Of a DNA stretch of 64,000 bases, positions 57,172-64,000 are shown one piece after another; position 1 is the first letter of the stretch; every line of letters starts with the position of its first letter. Under the pieces are notes generated by a model. That model worked only from the letters and a program-made list of their open reading frames with translations. It was not told the origin of the DNA and made no database searches. This DNA is from Limosilactobacillus gastricus DSM 16045 (GTDB lineage: Bacteria; Bacillota; Bacilli; Lactobacillales; Lactobacillaceae), in the NCBI RefSeq assembly GCF_001434365.1, contig NZ_AZFN01000002.1, positions 45,103 through 109,102 of the forward strand, in the 5' to 3' direction. Position numbers and translations under genes: made by a program.

Positions 57172-59400
57172 TTACGATTCAACCGTTGTTTCGGAATGAT
57201 CTTGTGTGGCTGTAGCCGTGGTAGGTTCACTAGCAGCTTTAATGACGATAGCATCATCGATCAGTTCAGCTTCAAGATTGTGTTTTTCATCATGATCAAG
57301 CACATAATCAGCTAACTTATCTTCAATTTGCTCTTGGATAACTCGCCGTAATGGTCGAGCTCCCATCTTTGGATCAAATCCGAGTTCAACTAATTTACCT
57401 TCGACGGCTTTAGAAACGTGAACATGTAAATCACGATCAGCTAACATTTGATTCATATCTGAAATCATCAGTTGAACAATTTGACCAAGGTCTTCTTCAG
57501 TTAAAGCATTGAATTCAACGATGTCGTCAAAACGATTCAAAAACTCTGGCTTGAAGTAATTAGTTAACTTATCAAGGACAGATTTGTTGTTGTTAGTTGA
57601 ACCAAATCCCACACTAGCAACCATGTCGCCGGTTCCAGCATTACTGGTCATAATAATGATGGTGTCCTTAAATGAGACTGTCCGACCTTGGGAATCAGTT
57701 AGCCTTCCATCATCTAAAATTTGTAAGAACATATGCATAACATCAGGGTGGGCCTTTTCAACTTCATCCAAGAGAATGAGGCTGTATGGGTGACGCCGCA
57801 CTTGTTCAGTTAATTGACCAGCTTCTTCGTAACCGACATAACCAGGAGCAGCACCGATTAACTTCGATGTTGACGTTTTGTCCATGTATTCACTCATGTC
57901 AAAGCGAATCATAGCATCAGTTGAACCAAATAAGAGTTTAGCTAATTGCTTAGCTGTTTCAGTCTTCCCAACCCCAGTTGGCCCAACAAAGAGAAAACTG
58001 CCAATTGGGCGGCCAGATTTATTTAAGCCAATACGGTTCCGACGGATGGCACGCGCAATTTTATCAACGGCTTCTTGTTGTCCAATAACATGAGCGCCCA
58101 ATTGCTTGTCAAGATCACGAAGCTGGTTAGCCTCTTGCTTTTGCATATCACCGACAGGAATATTGGTCATTTCTTCAACGATCTTTTGCATGTCTTGTTC
58201 GGTGACTACGGCAGCTTCTTCCGTATGATTTTCTTCGGCATCCTTCTTCGCTTTTTCTAGTTTTTGAACTTGATCCCGATAAAAGGCTGCTTTTTCATAA
58301 TCCTGATTTTCGGCAGCTTGTTGCTTATGAGCTTCGGCGGTATGAATTTGATTTTCGATAGTTCGTGGATCAACAGTCTTTAAAGTCAAATTCTTTCGTG
58401 ATCCGGCCTCATCGAGCAAGTCGATGGCCTTATCAGGCAAGAAGCGGTCTTGGATATAACGATCTGATAATTTGGCTGCAGCGGTAATGGCATCATCCGT
58501 GTACTTGACATGGTGATAATCTTGGTATCGTGGCTTGATCCCATTCAAAATTTGAATGGTTTCTTCAACACTCGGTTGCGCAACTTCAACCGGTTGGAAG
58601 CGCCGGGCTAAGGCCGCATCTTTTTCAATTTGCCGGTATTCATTTAGAGTCGTTGCCCCGATTAATTGGAATTCACCACGTGCTAATGCGGGTTTCAAGA
58701 CGTTTCCAGCGTCCATCCCACCTTCAGCATTTCCAGCACCCATAATTTCGTGTATTTCGTCAATGAACAGGATAATATCATCGTTCTTCGAAACTTCTTG
58801 AATCAATTGTTGCATTCGTTGTTCAAATTGGCCTCGAATTCCGGTCCCTTGAACTAGGGAAACGACATCTAAACGAATAATCTCTTTATTTGCCAGTTTT
58901 TCTGGCACCTGACCGGAAACAATTGCTTCGGCTAGTCCTTCGACGACTGAAGTTTTACCAACCCCAGCTTCCCCAATTAAGACGGGGTTATTCTTAGTTC
59001 GGCGATTTAAGATTTCAACAACTCGGGCGATTTCTTTATCACGACCGATGACGGGATCAATTTTTCCTTGCCGGGCAAGGTCAGTCATGTTGATTCCATA
59101 TTGGCCCAAGAGCCCTTTACCTTTACGACCACCACCGCTGGTTTGGCGTTGGCGATTATCTTGATCACTATTTAAGTTGGCATTTTGATTGGCGGCCATG
59201 TTATTCATCGCCCGCATAAAATCATCAAGGTTTTCAAATCCGTTGTTTGACATTCCAGATCCTCCATTCATCATATTCATTTGCATATTTTGAAATTGTT
59301 GATAACAAGATTGACATAAGTCAAACTGCACTCGCTCACCATTAATGTTCATTTGTAGGTGAATCGAAGCAGGGTTTTCATGACAGTTTTGACAAAGCAT
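57172..59400 (-). CDS. clpE: ATP-dependent Clp protease ATP-binding subunit ClpE
   Basis: A 742-residue Hsp100 unfoldase partner of ClpP. A treble-clef zinc finger opens the protein (C3, C6, C29, C32), followed by a Met/Asn-rich linker. AAA1 has GEAGVGKT at 143-150. A UVR-type coiled segment ([18 protein letters not shown]) and AAA2 with GPTGVGKT near residue 470 follow. The zinc finger distinguishes ClpE from ClpC. A CtsR operator overlaps its transcription start region. Minus strand, own promoter, terminator downstream. Confidence 0.96.
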   Translation of the reverse strand: MLCQNCHENPASIHLQMNINGERVQFDLCQSCYQQFQNMQMNMMNGGSGMSNNGFENLDDFMRAMNNMAANQNANLNSDQDNRQRQTSGGGRKGKGLLGQYGINMTDLARQGKIDPVIGRDKEIARVVEILNRRTKNNPVLIGEAGVGKTSVVEGLAEAIVSGQVPEKLANKEIIRLDVVSLVQGTGIRGQFEQRMQQLIQEVSKNDDIILFIDEIHEIMGAGNAEGGMDAGNVLKPALARGEFQLIGATTLNEYRQIEKDAALARRFQPVEVAQPSVEETIQILNGIKPRYQDYHHVKYTDDAITAAAKLSDRYIQDRFLPDKAIDLLDEAGSRKNLTLKTVDPRTIENQIHTAEAHKQQAAENQDYEKAAFYRDQVQKLEKAKKDAEENHTEEAAVVTEQDMQKIVEEMTNIPVGDMQKQEANQLRDLDKQLGAHVIGQQEAVDKIARAIRRNRIGLNKSGRPIGSFLFVGPTGVGKTETAKQLAKLLFGSTDAMIRFDMSEYMDKTSTSKLIGAAPGYVGYEEAGQLTEQVRRHPYSLILLDEVEKAHPDVMHMFLQILDDGRLTDSQGRTVSFKDTIIIMTSNAGTGDMVASVGFGSTNNNKSVLDKLTNYFKPEFLNRFDDIVEFNALTEEDLGQIVQLMISDMNQMLADRDLHVHVSKAVEGKLVELGFDPKMGARPLRRVIQEQIEDKLADYVLDHDEKHNLEAELIDDAIVIKAASEPTTATATQDHSETTVES

Positions 59401-59424
59401 GATTAACTCCTTTCATAAAAGGTG

Positions 59425-59441
59425 TTTGACCTTTCTTGACT
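59425..59441 (-). promoter_or_regulatory. CtsR operator of clpE
   Basis: On the minus strand the sequence AGTCAAGAAAGGTCAAA matches the tandem heptad consensus RGTCAAA-NAN-RGTCAAA with one mismatch. It lies just downstream of the clpE -10 box (TATAAT, complement of 59455-59460), so bound CtsR would block initiation or clearance. Confidence 0.9.
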
Positions 59442-59499
59442 ATTGTTGGTGTATATTATACTAAGTTCCAATTTGAAAGCAAGCGGTTTGCACCAAAAA

Positions 59500-59526
59500 T
59501 TAGCACTTTTCATCTGAGAGTGCTAA
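59500..59526. promoter_or_regulatory. CIRCE element (HrcA operator)
   Basis: TTAGCACTT-N9-GAGTGCTAA matches CIRCE (TTAGCACTC-N9-GAGTGCTAA) at 17 of 18 arm positions. It lies directly upstream of a TATAAT (59534-59539) that points toward the 59-residue ORF, and about 40 bases upstream of the clpE -10 box. Confidence 0.9.
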
Positions 59527-59574
59527 TAAGGTGTATAATAAGTTTAAGGAAATTAGAAGTAAGAAGGTGAAGTA

Positions 59575-59754
59575 ATGGATTATCAATCAGAATTGGACCA
59601 ATTATGGGATCAAAAGATTGATCAATTAGAAGTTAAACCAGATGAATTCATGAATTTTCAAGAAGTCTTTCGTAATTATAGTCATCGTTCGCAAATTCGT
59701 GGTGAAGCCCAGCGGGGAGGGACGATCCTGTATAAATTAGTTCAAGATGAATAA
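59575..59754 (+). CDS. 59-residue protein under a CIRCE promoter
   Basis: A short ORF of 59 codons with an AAGAAGGTGA ribosome site and a TATAAT 35 bases upstream. The protein is soluble, acidic in its first half (MDYQSELDQLWDQKIDQLEV) and more basic later (FRNYSHRSQIRGEAQRGG). I recognise no family. Its promoter lies against a near-perfect CIRCE element, so it is probably heat-inducible through HrcA. It is separated from ptsH by 85 bases containing another promoter. Confidence 0.72.
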   Translation: MDYQSELDQLWDQKIDQLEVKPDEFMNFQEVFRNYSHRSQIRGEAQRGGTILYKLVQDE

Positions 59755-59761
59755 AAAATAA

Positions 59762-59790
59762 TTGTATTTAGCGCTTTCATTTGATATTAT
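59762..59790 (+). promoter_or_regulatory. Promoter of ptsH
   Basis: TTGTAT (59762-59767) and TATTAT (59785-59790) are 17 bases apart. The spacer contains AGCGCTTTCA, which matches the right half of a CcpA cre site. The left half does not match, so CcpA control is only a possibility. Confidence 0.6.
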
Positions 59791-59839
59791 GAATATAACT
59801 TTAGTGGCGGCAGTCACTGACTTAAGGAGATAGATTATT

Positions 59840-60106
59840 ATGGAAAAACGCGATTTTCATGTTACTGCTGAAACGGGAATCCATGCACGTCCAGCAACAA
59901 TTTTAGTTCAAACAGCTTCAAAGTTTAGCTCAGACATTAACTTAGTTTACAATGAAAAGAGTGTTAACTTGAAGTCCATCATGGGTGTTATGTCCCTTGG
60001 TGTTGGTCAAGGTGCTGATGTTACCATCACTGCTGAAGGTGATGATGAAGCAGATGCAATGAAAGCAATTGAAGAAACAATGGCTAGTGAAAATTTGGCT
60101 GAATAA
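59840..60106 (+). CDS. ptsH: Phosphocarrier protein HPr
   Basis: An 88-residue HPr. His15 in GIHARPAT is the phosphotransfer residue, and Ser46 in [11 protein letters not shown] is the HPr-kinase site used in catabolite repression. A strong TAAGGAGA ribosome site precedes it. A terminator follows directly, and the ptsI gene that normally completes the operon is not there. The next gene is a glycosyltransferase. HPr may therefore serve chiefly regulatory roles, or ptsI may be elsewhere. Confidence 0.97.
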   Translation: MEKRDFHVTAETGIHARPATILVQTASKFSSDINLVYNEKSVNLKSIMGVMSLGVGQGADVTITAEGDDEADAMKAIEETMASENLAE

Positions 60107-60122
60107 ATTTCTTCTTGTTCTG

Positions 60123-60148
60123 GGTCGGGAGTTATCCCGATCTTTTTT
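60123..60148 (+). terminator. Terminator of ptsH
   Basis: GGTCGGGA pairs with TCCCGATC around a four-base loop and six T follow. Confidence 0.88.
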
Positions 60149-60240
60149 ATTTTTCTTAAGATTCTAGTGCTAAATTGCTTGCTTTGGGATCCTTTAGTAT
60201 AATATTACTGTTTGTGAGTAGGATAAAAGGAGATGCAATT

Positions 60241-61452
60241 TTGCGAATTGGGATTTTCACAGATACATATTTTCCACAGGTCAGTGGGGTGGCCACTTCA
60301 ATTAAGACTTTACGTGATGAACTAACTAAGCAAGGGCATCATGTTTATATTTTTACAACCACTGATCCTCATGCCGATAAAGTTGCGGATCGTTACCATG
60401 GGATCTTTCGTTTTCCGAGTGTTCCGTTTGTATCCTTTCCAGAACGGCGAATTGCTTTTAGCGGGTGGGTAAAAGTCCTGATGATCGCACGGCGCCTTCA
60501 TTTGGATTTAATTCATAATCAAACCGAGTTTTCACTGGGAATTATGGGGAAAATGGTGGCCCGCGAATTACGCATTCCATGTTTACATACCTACCACACC
60601 ATGTACGAAGACTACTTACATTATGTAGCAAATGGGCGTTTAATCAAACCGCGCGATGTGGCAACGGCAAGCCGGGCTTATCTTAAGCATATGACAGGAA
60701 TTGTTGCCCCTAGTGACCGAGTTTTAGAAACTTTAGAATCTTATCAGGTCAAAGTGCCCATCCGGGTGATTCCAACGGGAATTAATCTGTCGGTTTTTCA
60801 GCATCCTGATACGCCGGAACAGATTACTGCCTTACGGCAACGTTATGGTTTCACGAATGAGACTCCGGTAATGTTGTCATTGAGTCGATTAGCCTTTGAG
60901 AAAAATATTACGGGATTGATCGATTCGATGCCCGATATATTAGATCAAAATCCACAGGCTCAATTATTGATTGTTGGGGATGGACCGGCTCGGATGTCTT
61001 TAGAGCGTCAAGTGAAGGCCATGCATCTAACAAATAATATTCAATTTACGGGACAAGTTGATAATGATGATGTTCATCATTATTATCAAATGGCCGACGT
61101 CTTTGTGTCGGCTTCTGATTCGGAGTCACAAGGATTAACTTATGATGAAGCTTTAGCGTCTGATATACCAATTGTTGTGATGCAAAGTGAGTATACTGAT
61201 GAACTCATTGATGATCGGGCAATTGGGATCAGTTATCAAAAAAAGGCAGATCTCGTTCAAGGGGTCTTATACTACCTTGCCCGTGGGAAAAATACTAATG
61301 ATATCCAAAAACGACAGGCTAAATTAGATTCAATCTCGGCCGAAGTTTTTGGACAACGGATTGTTGAATTTTATGATGAATGTATAATGCGTAATCATAA
61401 TCAACAATTAGAGCGTAAACAGCGCTTTTTGATGAGGAAGCGACATGATTAA
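60241..61452 (+). CDS. Family 4 glycosyltransferase, probable monoglucosyl-diacylglycerol synthase
   Basis: A 403-residue GT4 enzyme (RIGIFTDTYFPQVSGVATSIKTL at the N-terminus, CLHTYHTMYEDYLHY, and the E-x7-E-type stretch SESQGLTYDEALASDIPIV). It resembles 1,2-diacylglycerol 3-glucosyltransferases (BgsB/LafA type) that start the glycolipid anchor of lipoteichoic acid. The TTG at 60241 is chosen because AAAGGAG lies eight bases before it. It overlaps the second glycosyltransferase by eight bases, and a flippase-like gene follows. Confidence 0.85.
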   Translation: MRIGIFTDTYFPQVSGVATSIKTLRDELTKQGHHVYIFTTTDPHADKVADRYHGIFRFPSVPFVSFPERRIAFSGWVKVLMIARRLHLDLIHNQTEFSLGIMGKMVARELRIPCLHTYHTMYEDYLHYVANGRLIKPRDVATASRAYLKHMTGIVAPSDRVLETLESYQVKVPIRVIPTGINLSVFQHPDTPEQITALRQRYGFTNETPVMLSLSRLAFEKNITGLIDSMPDILDQNPQAQLLIVGDGPARMSLERQVKAMHLTNNIQFTGQVDNDDVHHYYQMADVFVSASDSESQGLTYDEALASDIPIVVMQSEYTDELIDDRAIGISYQKKADLVQGVLYYLARGKNTNDIQKRQAKLDSISAEVFGQRIVEFYDECIMRNHNQQLERKQRFLMRKRHD

Positions 61453-62473
61453 GATTACAATGTATTCTCAAGCAGATTCGGTTGCTGGACAAGGGGTCGG
61501 CAGCGCATATATCGAATTAATGGGTTTATTGAAAGAACGATTTAAGGATCAATTTGAAATTCACGTTAATCAGTATGGGGAAAGTGACATCAGCCACTAT
61601 CACACTATTAATCCCACCTATTTCTTATCAACTTTTAGTAAAAAACGAGGGCGAAAAATTGGTTATGTCCATTTTTTGCCGGAAACCCTTGAAGGTAGTA
61701 TCAAACTCCCCAAAGTGTTTCGGAAAATATTTTATTGGTATGTTATTGCTTTTTATCGGCGGATGGATGAATTAGTGGTGGTTAATCCTTCTTTTATTGA
61801 TAAATTAGTTGCATATCAAATTCCGCGCGATCGAATCACATACATTCCTAATTTTGTTGATGATCAACATTTCTATCCAATGTCCGCAGAAGAACGATTG
61901 GCCCTACGTCAGAAATATCATCTTAAGTCAGACAAATTCATTGTGATGGGAAGTGGCCAGATCCAGGAGCGCAAAGGGGTTTTTGATTTTATTCAATTAG
62001 CAAAGGATAACCCACAAGTTCAATTTATTTGGGCCGGTGGTTTTTCCTTCGGGCGGATTACGGATGGATATCCAGAGTTGAAAAAAGTTGTTGATAATCC
62101 ACCGGCGAATTTATGGTTTCCGGGGATAGTTTCGCGAACTGAAATTAATGAATTGTTGAATTTGGCGGATCTATTTTTATTGCCTTCGTATAACGAATTG
62201 TTCCCAATGTCGGTTTTAGAGGCGTATAGTACGGGAACGGCTGTGATGTTACGCGATCTAGATTTATATCACGATATAATGGACGGTTATTATCTACCAA
62301 GTCACGATGAAATGGATATGAATACAAAATTGCAGCAATTAATTCATGATCCAGCTAAATTAAAGGAACTCCAACAGGCAGCATTAACGGCGTCACAACG
62401 GTATTCCAAAGACTATTTAGCGGGAATTTGGCAAGACTTTTATATAGACCAGGCTCATAAGGGGGGGCACTAA
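61445..62473 (+). CDS. Family 4 glycosyltransferase, probable diglucosyl-diacylglycerol synthase
   Basis: A 342-residue GT-B enzyme of the BgsA/LafB type, which adds the second hexose to the glycolipid anchor of lipoteichoic acid. Motifs are QGVGSAYIELMGLL at the N-terminus, VMGSGQIQERKGVFDFIQLA mid-protein, and LLPSYNELFPMSVLEAYSTGTAV near the donor site. It overlaps the previous gene by eight bases and abuts the next (last and first base shared), so all three form one operon. Confidence 0.87.
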   Translation: MIKITMYSQADSVAGQGVGSAYIELMGLLKERFKDQFEIHVNQYGESDISHYHTINPTYFLSTFSKKRGRKIGYVHFLPETLEGSIKLPKVFRKIFYWYVIAFYRRMDELVVVNPSFIDKLVAYQIPRDRITYIPNFVDDQHFYPMSAEERLALRQKYHLKSDKFIVMGSGQIQERKGVFDFIQLAKDNPQVQFIWAGGFSFGRITDGYPELKKVVDNPPANLWFPGIVSRTEINELLNLADLFLLPSYNELFPMSVLEAYSTGTAVMLRDLDLYHDIMDGYYLPSHDEMDMNTKLQQLIHDPAKLKELQQAALTASQRYSKDYLAGIWQDFYIDQAHKGGH

Positions 62474-63492
62474 TGAATCGAAAAAATTGGTTAGCGCTGA
62501 TCCTAATGTTGGTCGTCGGAGTTGGAATTTTTGCTTTTTCACTCCGTAATACTGATTTACATCAATTGTTAATTGATTTATTAGCCTTAAACTGGGGATG
62601 GTTTGCGATTGCGATTGTGTGTATTGGACTTTACCTTGGGCTTGAAGGAGTTGTCGTGAAGCTTTTTATGAAGGATAGTTATCCAAGCTTTTCATGGAAA
62701 GATGCGATGCGAATGCCCTTGATTGAGCAACTCTTTAATGGAATCACCCCATTTTCTAGTGGTGGTCAGCCTGCTCAGATCATCGCGATGCTGCAAAGTG
62801 GCGTGGATGGTGGACGAGCAAGCTCGGTGCTCTTAATGAAGTTTGTTGTTTTTCAAGCAATGATTGTGATTAACTTTATTGTGAGTTTAGTCATGGGCTT
62901 TCACCTTATCTCAACTAAGTTACAAGGACTAACACTTTTTGTAGTGATTGGCTTCATAATTCACTTTGCTGTCATTGTCGGTTTATTAATGATCATGTAT
63001 TGGTATCAAATGACTAAACGACTAACTAATTGGGTCATAAAACCATTAAACCTATTTATGAAGCCAGAACGTTATGCATCAATTGCAGTGACCTTAAATG
63101 AAAAGATTGATACTTTCTACAAGGAAAGTGTCAAAATGAAGAAGCAGTACCGAAAACTAGCGAAGGTGTCGATAGTAACCCTCTTCCAATTATTTTTCTA
63201 TTATGCGATCCCTTATTTTATTCTTAGAGCTTTGGGCGTTAGTGGGTTAAATTTTTGGATGATTTTAAGCTTGCATGTAATCATATTTATGGTGACATCG
63301 GTTTTCCCAATTCCAGGGGGAACTGGTGGGGCCGAATATGGCTTCGTAGTTCTTTTTGCCGGATATGTTCAATCAAATAGTAAATTGGTATTAGCAATGC
63401 TACTTTGGCGCATATTGACTTATTATGTGGGCTTGTTTGCAGGGATGTTTGCATTGGTAATAAAACCAGATAAAGTGACAGAGATCGATTAG
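62473..63492 (+). CDS. Lysylphosphatidylglycerol synthase TM-like (UPF0104/flippase-like) membrane protein
   Basis: A 339-residue protein with about eight membrane helices, matching the PF03706-type family (NGITPFSSGGQPAQIIAML and FPIPGGTGGAEYGFVVLFAGY). The family includes the membrane part of MprF and stand-alone proteins often next to glycolipid glycosyltransferases. There is no soluble aminoacyltransferase domain. Flipping or handling of the glycolipid is inferred from its neighbours only. Terminator overlaps its stop codon. Confidence 0.85.
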   Translation: MNRKNWLALILMLVVGVGIFAFSLRNTDLHQLLIDLLALNWGWFAIAIVCIGLYLGLEGVVVKLFMKDSYPSFSWKDAMRMPLIEQLFNGITPFSSGGQPAQIIAMLQSGVDGGRASSVLLMKFVVFQAMIVINFIVSLVMGFHLISTKLQGLTLFVVIGFIIHFAVIVGLLMIMYWYQMTKRLTNWVIKPLNLFMKPERYASIAVTLNEKIDTFYKESVKMKKQYRKLAKVSIVTLFQLFFYYAIPYFILRALGVSGLNFWMILSLHVIIFMVTSVFPIPGGTGGAEYGFVVLFAGYVQSNSKLVLAMLLWRILTYYVGLFAGMFALVIKPDKVTEID

Positions 63493-63513
63493 TGATGAGC
63501 TAATCGATTTTTT
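63484..63513 (+). terminator. Terminator overlapping the stop codon of the flippase-like gene
   Basis: ATCGATTAG pairs with CTAATCGAT and runs into six T. The 5' arm contains the TAG stop codon. Confidence 0.85.
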
Positions 63514-63526
63514 GAAAGGAAATGAA

Positions 63527-63775
63527 ATGGAAAAAACGGAACTTCAAATCATTATCGAACGACTATTGGCCATGAAGGCTGATCGTCATTTAGGACAACA
63601 GGTCCGGCGGTTTGACCAATATGGTATTCCAGTTTGTCAGGTAACATACCGATCGGCAAGTGATCTTTATATCGTAGAACGGTTTAATTCGGCTGTTTCT
63701 ACAGAGTTTGATCAAATCGATTTAGCCGCAATTGAGATCTATGAGTCAATTAGTGAATTCAAAAGTATTTTTTAA
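63527..63775 (+). CDS. DUF1797 (YkuJ-like) protein
   Basis: An 82-residue soluble protein matching the YkuJ/DUF1797 pattern (IIERLLAMKADRHLGQQVRRFDQYGIPVCQVTY, then FDQIDLAAIEIYESI). Function is unknown. The ATG at 63527 is six bases after AAAGGA, and an earlier in-frame TTG overlaps the upstream hairpin. It is the last protein gene before the promoter cluster. Confidence 0.8.
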   Translation: MEKTELQIIIERLLAMKADRHLGQQVRRFDQYGIPVCQVTYRSASDLYIVERFNSAVSTEFDQIDLAAIEIYESISEFKSIF

Positions 63776-63782
63776 AAAATGG

Positions 63783-63811
63783 TTGACGATCAAAGATGTG
63801 ACTGGTATATT
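63783..63811 (+). promoter_or_regulatory. Tandem promoter 1 of a probable rRNA/tRNA operon
   Basis: TTGACG (63783-63788) and TATATT (63806-63811) are 17 bases apart. It is followed by TATAAAAGTTACTT, which recurs after promoter 2. Confidence 0.8.
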
Positions 63812-63866
63812 ATAAAAGTTACTTAAGGCAAACAGGATGTTAAACATTATTAAGATAAAATAAGAT

Positions 63867-63895
63867 TTGACAGATTTGTCGGTAAGTGATACATT
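63867..63895 (+). promoter_or_regulatory. Tandem promoter 2 of a probable rRNA/tRNA operon
   Basis: TTGACA (63867-63872) and TACATT (63890-63895) have a 17-base spacer. The downstream TATAAAAGTTGCTT repeats that of promoter 1. Confidence 0.82.
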
Positions 63896-63943
63896 ATAAA
63901 AGTTGCTTTTAGCGGTCAGTATAAAAAAGAAATTTAAAATTTC

Positions 63944-63972
63944 TTGACGATATTATTGCTGAGTGTTATAAT
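63944..63972 (+). promoter_or_regulatory. Tandem promoter 3 of a probable rRNA/tRNA operon
   Basis: TTGACG (63944-63949) and a perfect TATAAT (63967-63972) have a 17-base spacer. The sequence after it holds no gene before the window ends. Confidence 0.88.
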
Positions 63973-64000
63973 AATAAAGCTGTTAAAAAGCAGCAGGGTA

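Noticed and set aside
59766..59779. Full CcpA cre site at the ptsH promoter
   Set aside because: Only the right half (AGCGCTTTCA) fits, and the left half has several mismatches.

Overview
The window is chromosomal DNA of a low-to-mid GC Firmicute of the family Lactobacillaceae. The evidence is the F-type Ddl ligase, the gene order atpAGDC / rpsD-ezrA / folC-radC-mreCD / recA-rny-mutSL-ruvAB, T-box leaders, CtsR, CIRCE and DinR-type operators, and a YSIRK/LPxTG adhesin. Frequent CGG arginine codons and a ptsH without ptsI fit a heterofermentative lactobacillus such as a Limosilactobacillus-like species. The genus is not proven. Almost everything is core genome. The clearest accessory block is about 8.7-18.1 kb.

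Layout. 1-4.2 kb: end of the ATP synthase operon. 4.2-6.5 kb: DUF1146, yidD, DUF2969, rodA and a GcvH-like protein lacking the lipoyl lysine. 6.5-8.8 kb: DUF2785 protein and ddl. 8.9-18.1 kb: two paralogous XRE/TPR regulators, a GT2 glycosyltransferase, an EamA exporter and a 1752-residue Rib-repeat adhesin. 18.1-21.5 kb (minus strand): uspA, a small membrane protein, a structured RNA (6S candidate), rarA, and rpsD with a long leader. 21.5-30.7 kb: ezrA, cysteine desulfurase, thiI, tpx, T-box-valS and folC. 30.7-35.5 kb: radC broken by a stop codon, mreC and mreD (no mreB, minC or minD), and a T-box with two antiterminators ahead of a polar amino-acid ABC transporter, probably for histidine. 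35.5-41 kb: ymfF, ymfH, rodZ-like, pgsA, cinA C-terminal domain, and recA with an SOS box. 41-50.3 kb: rny, mutS, mutL, ruvA, ruvB, a degenerate tRNA-guanine transglycosylase-like protein, and yajC. 50.4-55.6 kb: nrnA, cshB-like helicase, and alaS behind a compact T-box. 55.7-60.2 kb: a leaderless MucBP/SH3-like protein, an ECF S component, clpE (CtsR box) divergent from a 59-residue ORF (CIRCE), and ptsH. 60.2-63.8 kb: two glycolipid glycosyltransferases, a flippase-like membrane protein and ykuJ. The window closes with three tandem strong promoters that probably drive an rRNA or tRNA operon just beyond the end.

How the genes work together. Many serve envelope growth and division: rodA, mreCD, rodZ-like, ezrA, ddl, pgsA, the glycolipid glycosyltransferases and yidD. 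Many others serve DNA maintenance: recA, mutSL, ruvAB, rarA and the damaged radC. Translation control is represented by three T-boxes, the rpsD leader, rny and cshB. Most striking are two proteins that keep the fold of a known enzyme or carrier but have lost its functional residues, each in a conserved genomic slot: the Tgt-like protein between ruvB and yajC, and the GcvH-like protein overlapping rodA.
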